Assembly (NCBI GenBank): GCA_916048095.2
Contig: OU696577.1
Location: forward strand, 5,755,440 to 5,819,439
Source of the DNA: Sacculina carcini
Taxonomy: Eukaryota; Arthropoda; Thecostraca; Sacculinidae
Length of the DNA stretch: 64,000 bases
Direction of reading: 5' to 3'
Within the stretch, counting starts at the first letter, position 1; every line of letters begins with the position of its first letter. The position numbers were made by a program, and so were the translations under genes. Positions 7,909 to 18,849 of this stretch are shown piece after piece. The notes under the pieces are model-generated. The model searched no databases, had not been told where the DNA came from, and worked only from the letters and a program-made list of their open reading frames with translations.

Positions 7909-10751
7909 TCTGCAAATTGCCAACAGTTGAAGTGGTCTTGTCGGGTCGCAAAGTTCGGGCGTTGGTGGATACCGGATGTTCGACAGCAGTGGTGCATGCA
8001 GACTTGGTAGATCATATCGACGGTTCCTGTGGTATGACGGCTTTTGATGGGAGGCAGGTGAAATGCAGAGGAGTTGCAGAAGTGAGTATTGTTGTGAATG
8101 GGAGGCAGCTGAATGTGACGGCGGTGGTAGTGGATAATATCGTGAACAATGTGGACCTAGTTATCGGCATGGACGTGATCAATAGATTGAACGGGGTGTT
8201 TGTGAGCAAGTCGGAAGTAAGTTTTGGGTCAAACCAGCTGATCGCAAGCGCAGTAAAGAGTGATCGAGTTGTGTGTGATAGTGACAAAAGTGATGTTAGT
8301 GGCAGACTGATCATTGAAGATACAGATTTTTGCGCAGTGTTTGATGGGGAGCGATGGGAAGTGGAATGGCTCTCGAAAGGGATGGAGCCGGTTCTGTCGA
8401 AAAAGATTGGCTGCTACGCAAAGACAGTGAGACAGAGTGGTCAGAAAGAGTTCGATGCTGAGGTGCAACGTTGGGTTGACGAGGGCATCCTGATTCCGTG
8501 GTTCAACTCAGAAACAACTGGTGTGCTACCGCTAATGGCAGTGGTGCAGCCGACCAAGCACAAAGTCAGACCGGTACTTGACTTCAGAGAATTGAACAGC
8601 TTTGTGAGCAGTCATACTGGCGATGATTGTATTGATGTGTGCGGAGATAAATTGCGGGAGTGGAGACGTCAGGAAGAGCCGGCATCAATTGTTGATCTGA
8701 AGGCAGCCTACTTGCAAGTGCATGTGAGTCCCAAATTGTGGAAATATCAATTAGTCAAGTACAATGGACGAATTTATGCGTTGACTCGGATGGGATTCGG
8801 ACTGTGTTCTGCGCCTAGAGTTATGACACGTATAGTGCGTACCGTCCTTCAACAATCCGAGGTCATCAACAGAGCTACCGACTCATATATTGATGACATT
8901 TTTGTGAGAGAATCGGTAGTATCTGGTCAGGACGTCGTCAATCATCTGCGTAAGTTCGGATTGGAGGCCAAAGATCCAATTTCTATTGCAAATACCGCGG
9001 TACTCGGTCTTAAGCTACAGCGTGATCCAAAAGGTGAGCTAGTGTATCGCAGAGGCAATGAAATCCCTCATGTTACGGCCCATTTGACAAAGAGAGACCT
9101 GTTTTCGCTCTGCGGAAAATTAATCGGGCATTATCCTGTAGCCAGGTGGTTGCGAATCGCCTGCAGCTACGTGAAACGACAAGCTGGTTCAATAGGATGG
9201 AATGACACCGTTAGCGATGAAGTTATGCACATGGTACAGGAAATGCTGAAACGGGTGCACTCGAACGATCCAGTTGGTGGCAGATGGTTTGTGCGGGATA
9301 CTGGCGCGGGTATACTGTGGTGCGATGCCAGCTCAATAGCCATTGGTGCTGCTATTGAGATCGACGGTGAGATCGTTGAAGATGCCGCCTGGCAACGGAA
9401 AAAAAATGACGTGCATCACATAAATGTTGCCGAACTTGAGGCTCTGCTCAAAGGTATCAATATGGCAATTAAATGGAAACTGACTGACATCGACATACGT
9501 ACAGATTCAGCTACAGTTGCTGGATGGGTGGGAACCGTATTGTCGAAAGAGAAAAGAGTGAAGACAAAGGGAGCCGCAGAGATTCTGGTCAAACGTCGCT
9601 TGAATATCCTCAACGACCTGATCGATGAACTGGGACTTCGGGTGAAGATAAAAACTGTGCCAACAACTTCCAACAAATCCGACGAGTTGACACGAGTTCC
9701 GAGAGGCTGGTTAAGGCATCCAATCGCAACATCAGGATGCAAAAATATGCTCAACAACAGTGAGGTGTGCATGGCGAGCTGGAGTGAGGTAAAAAATATG
9801 CATGAAATGCATCATATGGGGGTCGATCGCACGTTATTTTTGGCTCAACAAGTAGACCCCACTGTGTCTCGAGAGATCGTTAGACGCGTTGTCAGGAGCT
9901 GTGAAAGGTGTCAATCAATTGATCCTGCTCCGTCGGCACACACACCAGGCCATCTTAGCATGGACGAGCCGTGGAGAAGATTGGCCACTGATGTCACCCA
10001 CTACCGTCACGAAAAATACTTGTCAATCATTGACTGTGGCCCAGGACGTTTTGCAATTTGGCGTCAGATTCGTTCCGAAAGAGCAGAGCATGTTTGCAGA
10101 ATTCTCGATGAAGTCTTCCGTGAGAGAGGTCCTCCCCATGAACTACTGATGGATAATAGTAGTGTTTTCCGGTCTCAAGAAGTACGTCAACTGCTGGAGC
10201 GATGGAAGGTGAGACCGTTCTTCCGGGCGGCATATCGTCCTAGTGGGAACGGGATTGTGGAGCGCCACCATCGTACTGTCAAAGCTCTTGCCGAGAGAGG
10301 ACAGGTGCCGCCTACAACCGCTGTATTCTGGTACAACATGGCGCCGAGAGCTGGCTTGGACCAGGAGTCGATTCCTCATCGCAATGTCCACACTTACAAA
10401 TGGCGACACCCGGGTAGTGAGATACCGCACGATGGCGACGTCGGTGAATGTTCGGTTCGCATTGGAGATGAGGTGTGGGTCAAGCCACCGGACGGACTGT
10501 GTACTTCTCAGTGGACGGTTGGTACTGTCACCGACGTGCACTCGAGGAACAATGTGTCGGTGGACGGCATGCCCCGTCATGTTCTGGACATTCGGCCTGT
10601 GGTGGTGGAGACGGAGACTGACGGTGAACTTCGGGACAGGTCCCAGCCTGCTGATGATGGAGACGATTCACAAAGTGATCAAGATCAGCTCCCTCGGCGT
10701 TCTGGCAGAGAGCGAAGGCCCCCGGTATGGATGAGCGAGTACGCTACTTAG
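7854..10751 (+). CDS. pol: E2 Pol: protease, RT, RNase H, integrase
   Basis: Expressed as Gag-Pol by -1 frameshifting, about 965 residues after the slip. Counting from the GTG at 7899: protease LVDTGCS at 22-28; RT with RPVLDFREL near 224 and catalytic YIDD near 330; RNase H with WCDASS near 474, VAELEAL and RTDSATV supplying the acidic residues; integrase with an HH...CERC zinc motif at about 635-670, core acidic residues in DVTHY, MDNSSVF and the GNGIVERHH helix near 787. A basic C-terminal segment (IGDEVWVKP, VDGMPRHVLDIRP) is shared with E1 and E3. There is no stop or shift. It converts element RNA to DNA and inserts it in the nucleus. Confidence 0.95.
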   Translation, partial: RAWSSWCANSYSIQPVKALCKLPTVEVVLSGRKVRALVDTGCSTAVVHADLVDHIDGSCGMTAFDGRQVKCRGVAEVSIVVNGRQLNVTAVVVDNIVNNVDLVIGMDVINRLNGVFVSKSEVSFGSNQLIASAVKSDRVVCDSDKSDVSGRLIIEDTDFCAVFDGERWEVEWLSKGMEPVLSKKIGCYAKTVRQSGQKEFDAEVQRWVDEGILIPWFNSETTGVLPLMAVVQPTKHKVRPVLDFRELNSFVSSHTGDDCIDVCGDKLREWRRQEEPASIVDLKAAYLQVHVSPKLWKYQLVKYNGRIYALTRMGFGLCSAPRVMTRIVRTVLQQSEVINRATDSYIDDIFVRESVVSGQDVVNHLRKFGLEAKDPISIANTAVLGLKLQRDPKGELVYRRGNEIPHVTAHLTKRDLFSLCGKLIGHYPVARWLRIACSYVKRQAGSIGWNDTVSDEVMHMVQEMLKRVHSNDPVGGRWFVRDTGAGILWCDASSIAIGAAIEIDGEIVEDAAWQRKKNDVHHINVAELEALLKGINMAIKWKLTDIDIRTDSATVAGWVGTVLSKEKRVKTKGAAEILVKRRLNILNDLIDELGLRVKIKTVPTTSNKSDELTRVPRGWLRHPIATSGCKNMLNNSEVCMASWSEVKNMHEMHHMGVDRTLFLAQQVDPTVSREIVRRVVRSCERCQSIDPAPSAHTPGHLSMDEPWRRLATDVTHYRHEKYLSIIDCGPGRFAIWRQIRSERAEHVCRILDEVFRERGPPHELLMDNSSVFRSQEVRQLLERWKVRPFFRAAYRPSGNGIVERHHRTVKALAERGQVPPTTAVFWYNMAPRAGLDQESIPHRNVHTYKWRHPGSEIPHDGDVGECSVRIGDEVWVKPPDGLCTSQWTVGTVTDVHSRNNVSVDGMPRHVLDIRPVVVETETDGELRDRSQPADDGDDSQSDQDQLPRRSGRERRPPVWMSEYAT

Positions 10752-10761
10752 TGATCTTGAG

Positions 10762-10773
10762 ATCAGGAGGTGA
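10762..10773 (+). other. Polypurine tract of E2
   Basis: atcaggaggtga directly precedes the 3' LTR. It is homologous to the tracts of E1 and E3, whose common core is atcaggrgg. Confidence 0.8.
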
Positions 10774-11294
10774 TGTGGTTTTATTGTATTTAATTGATAC
10801 TTGTTCTGTGTCTGACGATTCGGTCGCAGTAGATTCATGTATATCGTTTGCATTGTGAATTGCGAGCATGATATGTCATTGTATAGTTCGATGTTATTAC
10901 GCCAGTGGATGACTCATCGTAAGGCGGCGACAGTGTGTGAGAGCGGGGAGAGCGCCGTCGGATGAACCTGAGTTAGTGTCGTTGCCATGGCGACAGTGGG
11001 CGCTTAGCAGGCGTTTGTGTGTCTGTGTGTGTGTTTGTGCAGTGGGCGAATTTTGATGACGACTGAGCGAGACGGGGGCAGTGAGTGTGTTGGAGGGCTT
11101 GAGTGCGTTGGTGTGCTGTGCGTGGTGTTGGGAAGCTGCGAATTGGTTTTAGTGTGCACTTTTCTTGGATATATTTGCTGTGTGCGTTGTGTTAGTGATT
11201 CTCATATTTTTCTGGCGACATTTATAATTGTTGTCTTGTAATTAATGTCTTGTTGATCCATACGTGTCTTCAATATATATCATTCTCGACTACA
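10774..11294 (+). repeat. 3' LTR of E2
   Basis: Copy of 6622-7142, same length (521 bp), with about three substitutions by eye. It is followed directly by the target copy ccgct. Confidence 0.96.
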
Positions 11295-11410
11295 CCGCTT
11301 TTATTCGTAGTCTCATTAGGGACACTAAGTTTGTGTTTATTTGTAGTCTTTGTATAAATATTTGCAGTGTTTGTACTTTTATATTTGCGAATAATTGATC
11401 TGCTGAATTG
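11295..11410 (+). repeat. hAT-derived repeat, right part
   Basis: Continues the repeat interrupted by E2 and matches 41833-41945 (cattagggacactaag and following). Similarity to the intact copy stops near 11410. Confidence 0.8.
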
Positions 11411-11439
11411 TAAGGTCAGGATGTGGCAATTGTGGGTGA

Positions 11440-11608
11440 TTTTATTTTATTTTTAATTCGGATAAATTGAAATAAAAACGTTGTGCAGAGGCACCAACCC
11501 AGAAGGATTATCGCACCATTATCGCGCCATGCGGATGATGTAAGGCGTTATTCCTTGTTTGGGGAACGTGGCAGTTTGGATTGGGAGACGGGTGAATAAG
11601 TAGCGTTA
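11440..11608 (+). other. Unassigned, with possible remnant of the 56705-58080 DNA element family
   Basis: The segment caacccagaaggattatcg at about 11496 resembles caacccaggtggattatcg at about 57808, just after the conserved frame of the DNA element. The match is short and may be a relic of the same family. Nothing else is recognised. Confidence 0.3.
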
Positions 11609-12356
11609 TTTGCGTTTATATTGCATATGTGTCGCATTGTTACCGCATATATATTTGTTATTTGTGTTTACAAATGTTTCTTTCGTTTCAGATATCATTA
11701 TCGAAGTATTGTTTTCTTTTGACTGGATTTTCAATACATCGTCTCACATTGAAACAATACTTGATAAGTGGTCACGGGACATGTATAAGGACGCGGAGGC
11801 TCCAATCTTGATGAAGACCGAAATGAATTCTGGGTCAGCACCAACGGGTCTTGATGTTGGACATAATCCAGTGGTCCTGCCAGTGCCTACGCTCAAATCG
11901 AACGAACGGATCGCGGAGTGGAAGCCGTTGTTTGTAGCAGCCGTGAGCGGTCTACTTTGTCGAGGTGCAGCTGCGAAGAAACTGGCAATCGGGATGCTCC
12001 CAGCGTAGGTGAATCGCAGGCCAGCGGAACGAGAGTTGGTGAAGGAGGTGATCGCTGAAGTGGAATCCCTGGACGAAGCTTTTGACATTCTCATCAGAAC
12101 GCTGGATAACCCGGTCGACAGGTATGAAGCATTACAGAGACTATGTAAATGTGAGTGGATACCTGGTGTCATGATTGATGACTATTTTTTTACGCTGAAG
12201 AGATTGGCCAAAGACGCGGGTTCGGATATAGCGTTTGTGTGCACGTTGTTTGTCAATCAATTGCCCCGTGACGTACAACCCAGGGTAAAAACCTGGATAG
12301 CAGAGAATTCTCTCGAAAGCGAAACTGACGGTCAACTGACGGTCAGCCCAGGGTAA
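11609..12356 (+). pseudogene. gag: Gypsy-like gag remnant
   Basis: The frame contains a Gag capsid-type region: IAEWKPLFVAAV, then LPA-stop-VNRRPAERELVKEV, DEAFDILIRTLDNPVD, YEALQRLCK, IDDYFFTLKRLAKDAG and FVCTLFVNQLPRDVQ. This pattern is typical of Gypsy-type Gag proteins of invertebrates. A TAG at 12006-12008 breaks the frame, and no pol follows on this strand. The reading frame ends at 12356 inside a local 55-bp duplication. Confidence 0.75.
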
Positions 12357-12401
12357 AAACCTGGATAGCAGAGAATTCTCTCGAAAGCGAAACTGACGGT
12401 C
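12279..12401 (+). repeat. Direct repeat of about 55 bp at the gag remnant end
   Basis: The segment starting cccagggtaaaaacctgg occurs at 12279-12333 and again at 12347-12401, nearly identical. It looks like a local duplication next to the inverted repeat and the LINE-D 3' end. Confidence 0.85.
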
Positions 12402-12438
12402 TTTTTGACACTCGGATTGATCCGAGTGTCAAAAAGAC
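12399..12438. repeat. Perfect 18-bp inverted repeat with 4-nt loop
   Basis: The left arm at 12399-12416 starts gtctttttgacac; the right arm at 12421-12438 is its exact complement; the loop is ttga. It lies between the duplicated gag fragment and the LINE-D 3' end on the minus strand. It is too perfect to be chance and may be a rearrangement scar. Confidence 0.85.
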
Positions 12439-12647
12439 AAAAAAGCTACACCAAACACGATGGATGTGTCAGCTGTTCGTTCGTTCGTTATTTGTGTTTA
12501 TGGGGTGCACCGGCCTCTGGGACCATACGGCACCCCCCAGTCTATTCACAGCCCAAACACCCTAAAATGATGGACATGAGGAATGGAATGATGAAATAAA
12601 TAAGTGTGATAGTGAACAAAATGAATGTGAAAGTCAAGAAATTAAAC
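12439..12647 (-). other. LINE-D 3' untranslated region
   Basis: Non-coding sequence after the ORF2 end on the minus strand. It contains a GC-rich patch (ggggggtgccgtatgg and complement-like ggtgcacccc) and a short aacgaacgaacg repeat. The exact 3' end is uncertain because the inverted repeat adjoins it. Confidence 0.6.
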
Positions 12648-15600
12648 TCAATAAATAATTCTAAAAGGCAAAAGCCGTAAAAACTCAAAAACGCAGCCCT
12701 CAATGACCGCCGATTGCTCCTGTCCGAGAACATCGTGAATAATCGGAACGGATCCAAGAAAACGTTGACGCGCCTCTGAGAATGATGGGCGTTCCACCAG
12801 GATGTGATGCACGGAGAGACGTGCATTACATGCGCTGCACGTGGGTTCAGGTTGTCCGAGTAGAAGATGGCGATGCGTATCGTACGTGTGACCCACACGC
12901 AGACGACAGAGCGCCACTTCCTCGGACCTCTACCGGCGACAAGAGCACATCCAATATCCGATTTCGGGCTTCACAGCTTTTAATTTGTTGGAACCACATT
13001 CGTCCCAGGAGAGCTTCCAGCGAGAACGGATAAAACGATGTATAATAGGATAAAAGTCCGAATACGGAATAAGAAAGTTAAAATAAAATGAATAAAAGTC
13101 TCGTTCAGCAGCTCCTTTTGCGGCTCTGTCAGCTCGCTCGTTGCCCAAAATACCAATATGGGCCGGAATCCAGCAGAACTTTACACGCTTGCCCTGGTGG
13201 TGGATGATGTCAAGAGAGATAAAAATCCTCTGTATAAGAGGATGTAAGGAGAAAGACGATAATGAAGTTAAAGCACTAAGGGAGTCAGATAAAACTAAAA
13301 ACAATGAAAAAGAAGATGAGCGAATAAAAACCAGGGCCAGCAGGATAGCGTGAAGTTCAGCCGTGTAAATGGAGGCGCTCGGTGGCAGCGTGCTCGAGCG
13401 GCACGTACCTCCACTTACAAACGCACAACCCACACCACTGGCCGACTTAGATCCATCACTGTACACGGCAGTATACCGTCCGTAAAAATGAATTCGCTCC
13501 AGTGTGTTTGAGCGAAACACACTGGTCACTGTACGGTGTTTCGGCAGAGCTGCTAGCGAGAGGTCAACCTCGGGTGTGACCAATTCCCAGGGTGACTCCG
13601 CCGTGTATTCTTGTCTGAGGATGTCGTTAGCACCCATCCCGCATGACTCCAGCAGTGCCTTCATTTTGCTGCAAAACAGCACAGAATACTGAGGTCCTGG
13701 AAGGTGCTGCTGCTCAGGCACATGCTGGGAAAATACCACGTCATACGCGGGGTTTTCATGGGTGCTTGCCAGCTTGCAAGAATAACGTATGCCCAGCTCT
13801 TGACGACGGAGCGCCAGCGGAGCCTCATCAGCCTCAACGAGGAGGCTGACGATTGGCGACGTGCGAAACGCGCCGGTGGCAATGCGTATCCCTGCGTGGT
13901 GTACGACATTCAAACTGCTTTTTGCTGACTCCGAAGCCAGATCATATACAATGCTTGCGTAATCGAGACGCGACCTGACTAACGAGCGGTACAGAAGGAG
14001 AAGGGACTGTCGATCTGCTCCATACCGCATGCAGGAAACAGTCTTCAGCACATTCAGTGCCTTTAGACATGTGGTTCTCAGCTGTGAAATATGGTCGGTG
14101 TAGGTCAAGCGCGAGTCCAGCGTGACCCCTAAAAACCGAACCGTGCGTTGGAATGGGACAGCACTGCCGTACAATTACACTTCCATGTCAGGGCAGGCAC
14201 CTCGACGGCGGCAGAAGTGTACACCGACCGTTTTGGACGTCGAGAAGCGGAAGACGTTACGCGTTCCCCAAGACTCTATTTTATTCACCGCCAGCTGCAG
14301 TTGACGCTGGACAGCAACAGTGCTGCGGGAAGAACACCATACGGCAAAATCGTCCACAAATAGAGACCGTCCAATCGAGGGAGGCAAATGATTGTCAATG
14401 TCGTTGATCATTATGGCAAAAAGGGCCACGCTGAGCACACTACCCTGTGGAACGCCTTCTGCCTGATCGAACGGACGAGACAAGAAGTTCCCCACACGCA
14501 CACAGAATGTGCGGTGCAAAAGGAAATTGTGTACGAAACTCCCCATGTTGCCTCTGACACCACAGCGATGCAGTTTGCGAAGAATACCATGTCGCCATGT
14601 GGTGTCATATGTCTTCTCGATGTCAAAGAATATCGCCCCGACGTGGTGACCTCGCGCGAAACTTTCACGTACGCGAGAGTCAATGGTCACCAAGTGGTCT
14701 AACGTTGAGCGACCTTGGCGAAATCCGCACTGAGCATCATTGAACAGCCGACCGCGTTCCAGAAGCCGCCGTCTGCAAACCATTTTCTCAAACAGTTTGC
14801 AGAGACTGGAGGTCAGCGATATCGGGCGATAGTCAGACGGGTGATCGCCCGATTTGCCCTGTTTTGTGATGGGTATCACGATTGCCCGTCGCCAGGAGGC
14901 TGGAAACTGTCCACCATTCCACAGATCATTGAAGACCTGCAGCAAAGTGGACAGCACTCCGGGCGACAGACGTTTCAGCATGAGGTTGTGAACCTCAACA
15001 GGGACTTCAGACACATCGCGAAGCGATCGCGAGGCTGTTCTCAGCTCAGATGCTAAAAAATCGCTGTTGATTGGCAGCTGACAGTTGGTGGAGAAATCAA
15101 CGGGTGATCTCTCGCACTGCTGTTAGATCGCCGCAATATCAGGGTCGTCTACGTTTGCAAGACAGCGCTCCACTAAATATCGGCCAATTTCGTCAGCAAT
15201 ATGCTCCAGATTTATCACGTCCACGCCACTGATCTTCAGAGAAGGCAGTGCAGTGGGACGGTACTTCCCAGAGATGCGCTTTATACGGTCCCATATGGTG
15301 GATATAGGACAATGCCGATTAATGCTGGACACATAGGACACCCACGAGGCCCGCTTCGCCTCGCGAAAGGTCCATCGATCTTGTGCGGGAGCGTGGCGAA
15401 AGCAAAGCATGTTTGCCACAGTGCTGTTGCGCCGGAAGCGACCCCAGCAACGACGTCGCTCTCGCAACGCCGCAGAACACGCGTCTGTCCACCAAGGAAC
15501 AGGACGCCGCCGGGGACGCGATGCCGTACGCGGAATACTCTGTTTGGCACAGGTGACAATGACCTCAGTAAAATCTTCGACGCTGGGTCGACGTGTGGGG

Positions 15601-16345
15601 TTGCCCATAGCTTCCAGTGTCAAGCAACCATAGCGGACCCAATCAGCTCGCTTGAAATTCCATCTCGGTGGTCGTGTTCCCGACCTAGGTACCTCATTGA
15701 GACAGATCCATATAGGGAAGTGGTCACTCCCATACAGACAGTTCTCAACGGTCCAGTTCGTGGATGTCTGCAGACTGGGACTGCACAGACTGAGGTCCAG
15801 AGCGGACATGCTTCCCGATGGCATGGTACAATGCGTGTATGTGCCTGTGTTTAAAATACCTATGTCTAAAACAGTTAAAATATCCTCCATAATAAAACCA
15901 CGGCTACAATGTGCATCAAAACCCCAAAAAGGGATGTGCGCATTAAAATCTCCCAACACATAAAAGGGGGTGGAAGTGAACCGATTAAAAACTCGACGTC
16001 AGCCCTTGGGAACGGGCGACCAGGCGGCAGGTACAATGAGCACACACTCACCTCCCTACCACGCAGCCAGCACCGAACCGCAACCACCTGCAAATCTGAC
16101 TGAATATGCAGGCGGCGACAGGGTACACTGGTGCGAACAGCCAGCATAACCCCGCCATGGGCTATAGTCGAGCTGGGATTATCATATATAAAACATTAAA
16201 ATCCTGAATACTAAAATACGAAGAATTTAAAAGCTTAGTCTCCTGTATTGCTAAAATCGATGATTGCCGGGAGTGTAAAATATGCAGTAAATCATTAAAA
16301 TTCGGTCTAATACCTCTAATATTCCATTGTAAAATGGACGTAAAA
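12648..16345 (-). pseudogene. LINE-D ORF2: endonuclease, RT, RNase H
   Basis: The endonuclease starts with LQWNIRGIRPN and IQETKL near 16340-16230; after a shift it continues through LYLPPG, another shift gives LGDFNAH and GSDHFPIW. RT has FFDIEKTYDTTW, EGVPQGSVLS and the catalytic FVDD near 14350. RNase H has YSDGSKSASGVG, AELHAILLAL and WIPAHIGILGNERAD. The C-terminus keeps CSACNARLSVHH but the final Cys of the usual CxxC...H...C motif is Arg (ILVERP). In-frame stops lie at 15123 and 14175, with frameshifts near 16175, 15950 and 12930. Confidence 0.87.
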
Positions 16346-16395
16346 ATAACTATAATAGAATAAAATACAAATAAATACTCCCGTTAAAAAGGCAC

Positions 16396-18063
16396 TTATA
16401 CACAAAAAACCAGGTAGCACAGGTACCTAATCGCATCGCTTGGCCGATCGTCCTCTCTCCGCGTCAGGTGGGGACCCACTTGGAGAGGCCGAGAGCTTCC
16501 GCTTAGAGGAACTCTCCACCTCCATGGCAGTGGTGGGAGTCGCTCCGTCGTGTGCGGAAGGCGGTGCGCTAGCAACCGCCGAGCGCGGAGAAGCAGGGAC
16601 CGCGCTCGCTCTGTGACAGGGAGATGCTCGCCGGTCACTCCTCGGCGAGGCTGACTTGACCGAACGGCGGCTTTTGTGTTGAACCACCGTCCAGTCTCCG
16701 GATTTTCTCCGGTTCGGAGACAACCGATCTGCTGGCTTGGAAGCCTAGTGAGCGGCCGGTTTTTTGCCGCCCTGACTAACCGGCATCGCTGCCGATTTGC
16801 CAGCACGGTCCATCGGCCGGTTGACCGGCCGATCGGCGACCCGCTGAGGTAGCCGCTCAGCAGCCTTTTCAGGCTGCTGGGGAGCGGCCGCCTTGGGCCG
16901 CTGGGTTGCGGCCATCTGGGGCCGCTGGGTCGAAGACGCCTGGGACCGCTGGGGTGCAGCCGTTGGCGACCGCGGCACGGCAGTCCCCTCAGACCGCCGA
17001 TCAACCGGTGTTGGTTCATTCTCAAGTTTGTCAGCCTCAGGTACAACCAGCTTCAAGCCCATTCGTCCAGCCAGCTTGAGAAAATCACCAACTGTCAGCT
17101 TCTCGAGAAACGAGTCGAAAAATTGTGGAGGTTGAGCTGACAGTTTGACGGTGCCGGCAAAGGACGGGCCCGACGGAAGCGAGCTGCGGTACACAGCACG
17201 CGCCTCGCCGAAACTGCAGCGCTGGGCAACGCGAATGGCCAAAACTCCTTCTCCTTCAGCCATTCCGGGCAGTCACGCGACGAAGACGCATGACCGCTGC
17301 TCCTGCAATTGACACAGAAATATTCCTCTTTGCAATCAGCAGCGGTGTGCCGTTCGGATGAGCAACGTCCACAGGTCTCTGCACGATTACAGTGGGAGCT
17401 CGTATGTCCGAAACGTTGGCACCTTTAACACCGCATCGGCTTAGGCACATAGGGGCGGACTCGGATACGCTGACGGATGTCACCGAACTTGATGTCATCC
17501 GGCAGATCAACACCGTCAAACGTGCGAAAAAACGAGTGTGTTGGCACCTCGCTACCCTCATGCCGTCGGATGATGCGCTCCACGCGGATGACACCTTGGG
17601 ATGCCAATCCGTCGCATATCTCCTCGTTCTCAACACTCTCTAGCGCACGAAAAAACATAACGCCTCTGGCATGGTTAAGTGTCGAATGCGCACAAACCGA
17701 GATGGGGGTGCTCATCCAACGCTTCTCATTGCCCGATCCCACGCGATACCGAAAAGTGTCGGCCTTCATCGCGCGGGCTGTTGCCGTCTCAGTTGCGTAC
17801 TTGACCAGCAGAGAACCGTCTCTCTGTCGGCTGGCTTCAACAGGCGCGTCTCCAATGTTCTTGAACCCATCCAGACGACGGAATGGGTTCAGCGAGGACA
17901 ACGTCACGTGTTCATTGGTGCTGGTAAAAACCAGCACCATCGGCACAGGTGCAACACGACTCTCGTCGTGCATGTGGCTCAGAGTACGGCCACCTTTCGG
18001 CGGCCGTGGCCGATCGCCCGATGGACGACCAGCAGTTGGGGTGGTTGAAGTTTTGGAGGCCAT
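16396..18063 (-). pseudogene. LINE-D ORF1, Gag-like nucleic-acid-binding protein
   Basis: The likely start is the ATG at 18063 (MASKTSTTPT). A conserved RNA-binding region follows, ending FGDIRQRIRVRPYVPKP. Three zinc knuckles come next: C-stop-RCQRFGHTSSHC (a TAA replaces one residue near 17423), CGRCSSERHTAADC and CVNCRSSGHASSSRDC. After a frameshift near 17265 the segment VLAIRVAQRCSFGEAR, normal for such proteins, continues in another frame. A long Pro/Ser/Arg-rich tail runs to about 16430. ORF1 proteins coat LINE RNA; this copy is broken. Confidence 0.8.
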
Positions 18064-18825
18064 ATATATTTGCATTGTCTCTGCGCGCACGACCACCCAC
18101 CTCTGCACGGGGCCCTACTGGGGGGACGGGCAGATCCAGCATGGGATGCCACGCCAATGGTGGTGCGCGCTGTACGGGCACCGAATACCCCTGAGCTAGC
18201 TGCGAGCTCCGCCCGGTACGAGTCCGCGGGAGCTACAGCGCCGGGCCCGGACCAGTGACCCCCACCGGTCCATCTGGACCCGGCAGCTGCAGCCCCACTG
18301 CAAACGGCAGACACTGCACTGGGCGGGACCCCCCTCGACCACCAGGCACCTCACCCTTGACCCTCTTGAGCCCTATCTGGCCACCCGTGCCGGCGTCGGA
18401 CCATTCTCTCCACTGTCGAGGAGCCAAACAGCGGCCCCGTCGGGGTTCGACGCGCAGGCCAAAGACGAGTGTTGCGTCACGCCACCACTATACCCCGGGC
18501 GACGTGACACTCAGCAGCCAGGATCCTGTTTGCCGATCCGACGGGGGAGGGTTTCCAGATGGCCGTTGGCTGCTAATTAGCTCATCCGCCCTTTGACAGG
18601 TCTTGTTTTTCTTCCTGCTGGGCGTCTGGCCACCCTCCTCACTGGCATGGGCCAGTGGGGAGCCGGATTAGTCGCCGACATTCCGACCATGCGGCTGGTT
18701 GTACCGGGTTACATGTTACCAGTAGCAGGCCGAAACCTGACCAGACATGTCTGCCTTTAGTCGCCTTTTACGACACGCGGCAGCTACGGCGGCATAATTC
18801 TAACCCCCCTACCGCAGGGAAGTTT
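18064..18825 (-). other. LINE-D 5' untranslated region
   Basis: GC-rich and C/G-run rich, without a convincing frame. The 5'-most bases on the minus strand read ccctgcggtagggggg, followed by gtcgtaaaaggcgacta. From memory, similar blocks occur at the 5' ends of I-like LINEs in other invertebrates, so this may be a structured, conserved 5' element. The boundary at 18825 is where similarity to Gypsy coding sequence begins. Confidence 0.55.
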
Positions 18826-18849
18826 CCAAGCTGTCCGCTGGTGCCAAGA

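Larger units (their letters stand above)
6622..11294 (+). mobile_element. LTR retrotransposon E2, structurally intact
   Basis: A 4.67-kb element with 521-bp LTRs, primer site, gag, -1 frameshift signal, unbroken pol and polypurine tract. The target duplication ccgct is perfect (6617-6621 and 11295-11299), and the empty site survives in the related copy near 41835, reading gacccgctttta. The LTRs differ at about three positions by eye, so it is young. Pol domains are in protease-RT-RNase H-integrase order. It is the only one of the three related elements with all parts intact and is the best candidate here for recent activity. Confidence 0.96.
12439..18825 (-). mobile_element. LINE-D, I-like non-LTR retrotransposon with RNase H, decayed
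   Basis: Read 5' to 3' on the minus strand: GC-rich 5' region, ORF1 with three zinc knuckles, ORF2 with apurinic endonuclease, RT and RNase H, then a 3' region of about 200 bp. The RNase H downstream of RT points to the I/Jockey assemblage. Several frameshifts and stops show it is inactive. It abuts the decayed Gypsy element at 18850, apparently inserted in or truncating its integrase. I could not define target duplications. Confidence 0.88.

Noticed and set aside
14715..15056. Plus-strand frames across 13-18 kb
   Set aside because: Antisense shadows of LINE-D ORF1 and ORF2, without domains of their own.
17671..18596. Long overlapping frames in GC-rich DNA on both strands
   Set aside because: GC-rich sequence rarely contains stops; only the minus-strand ORF1 frame shows family motifs.
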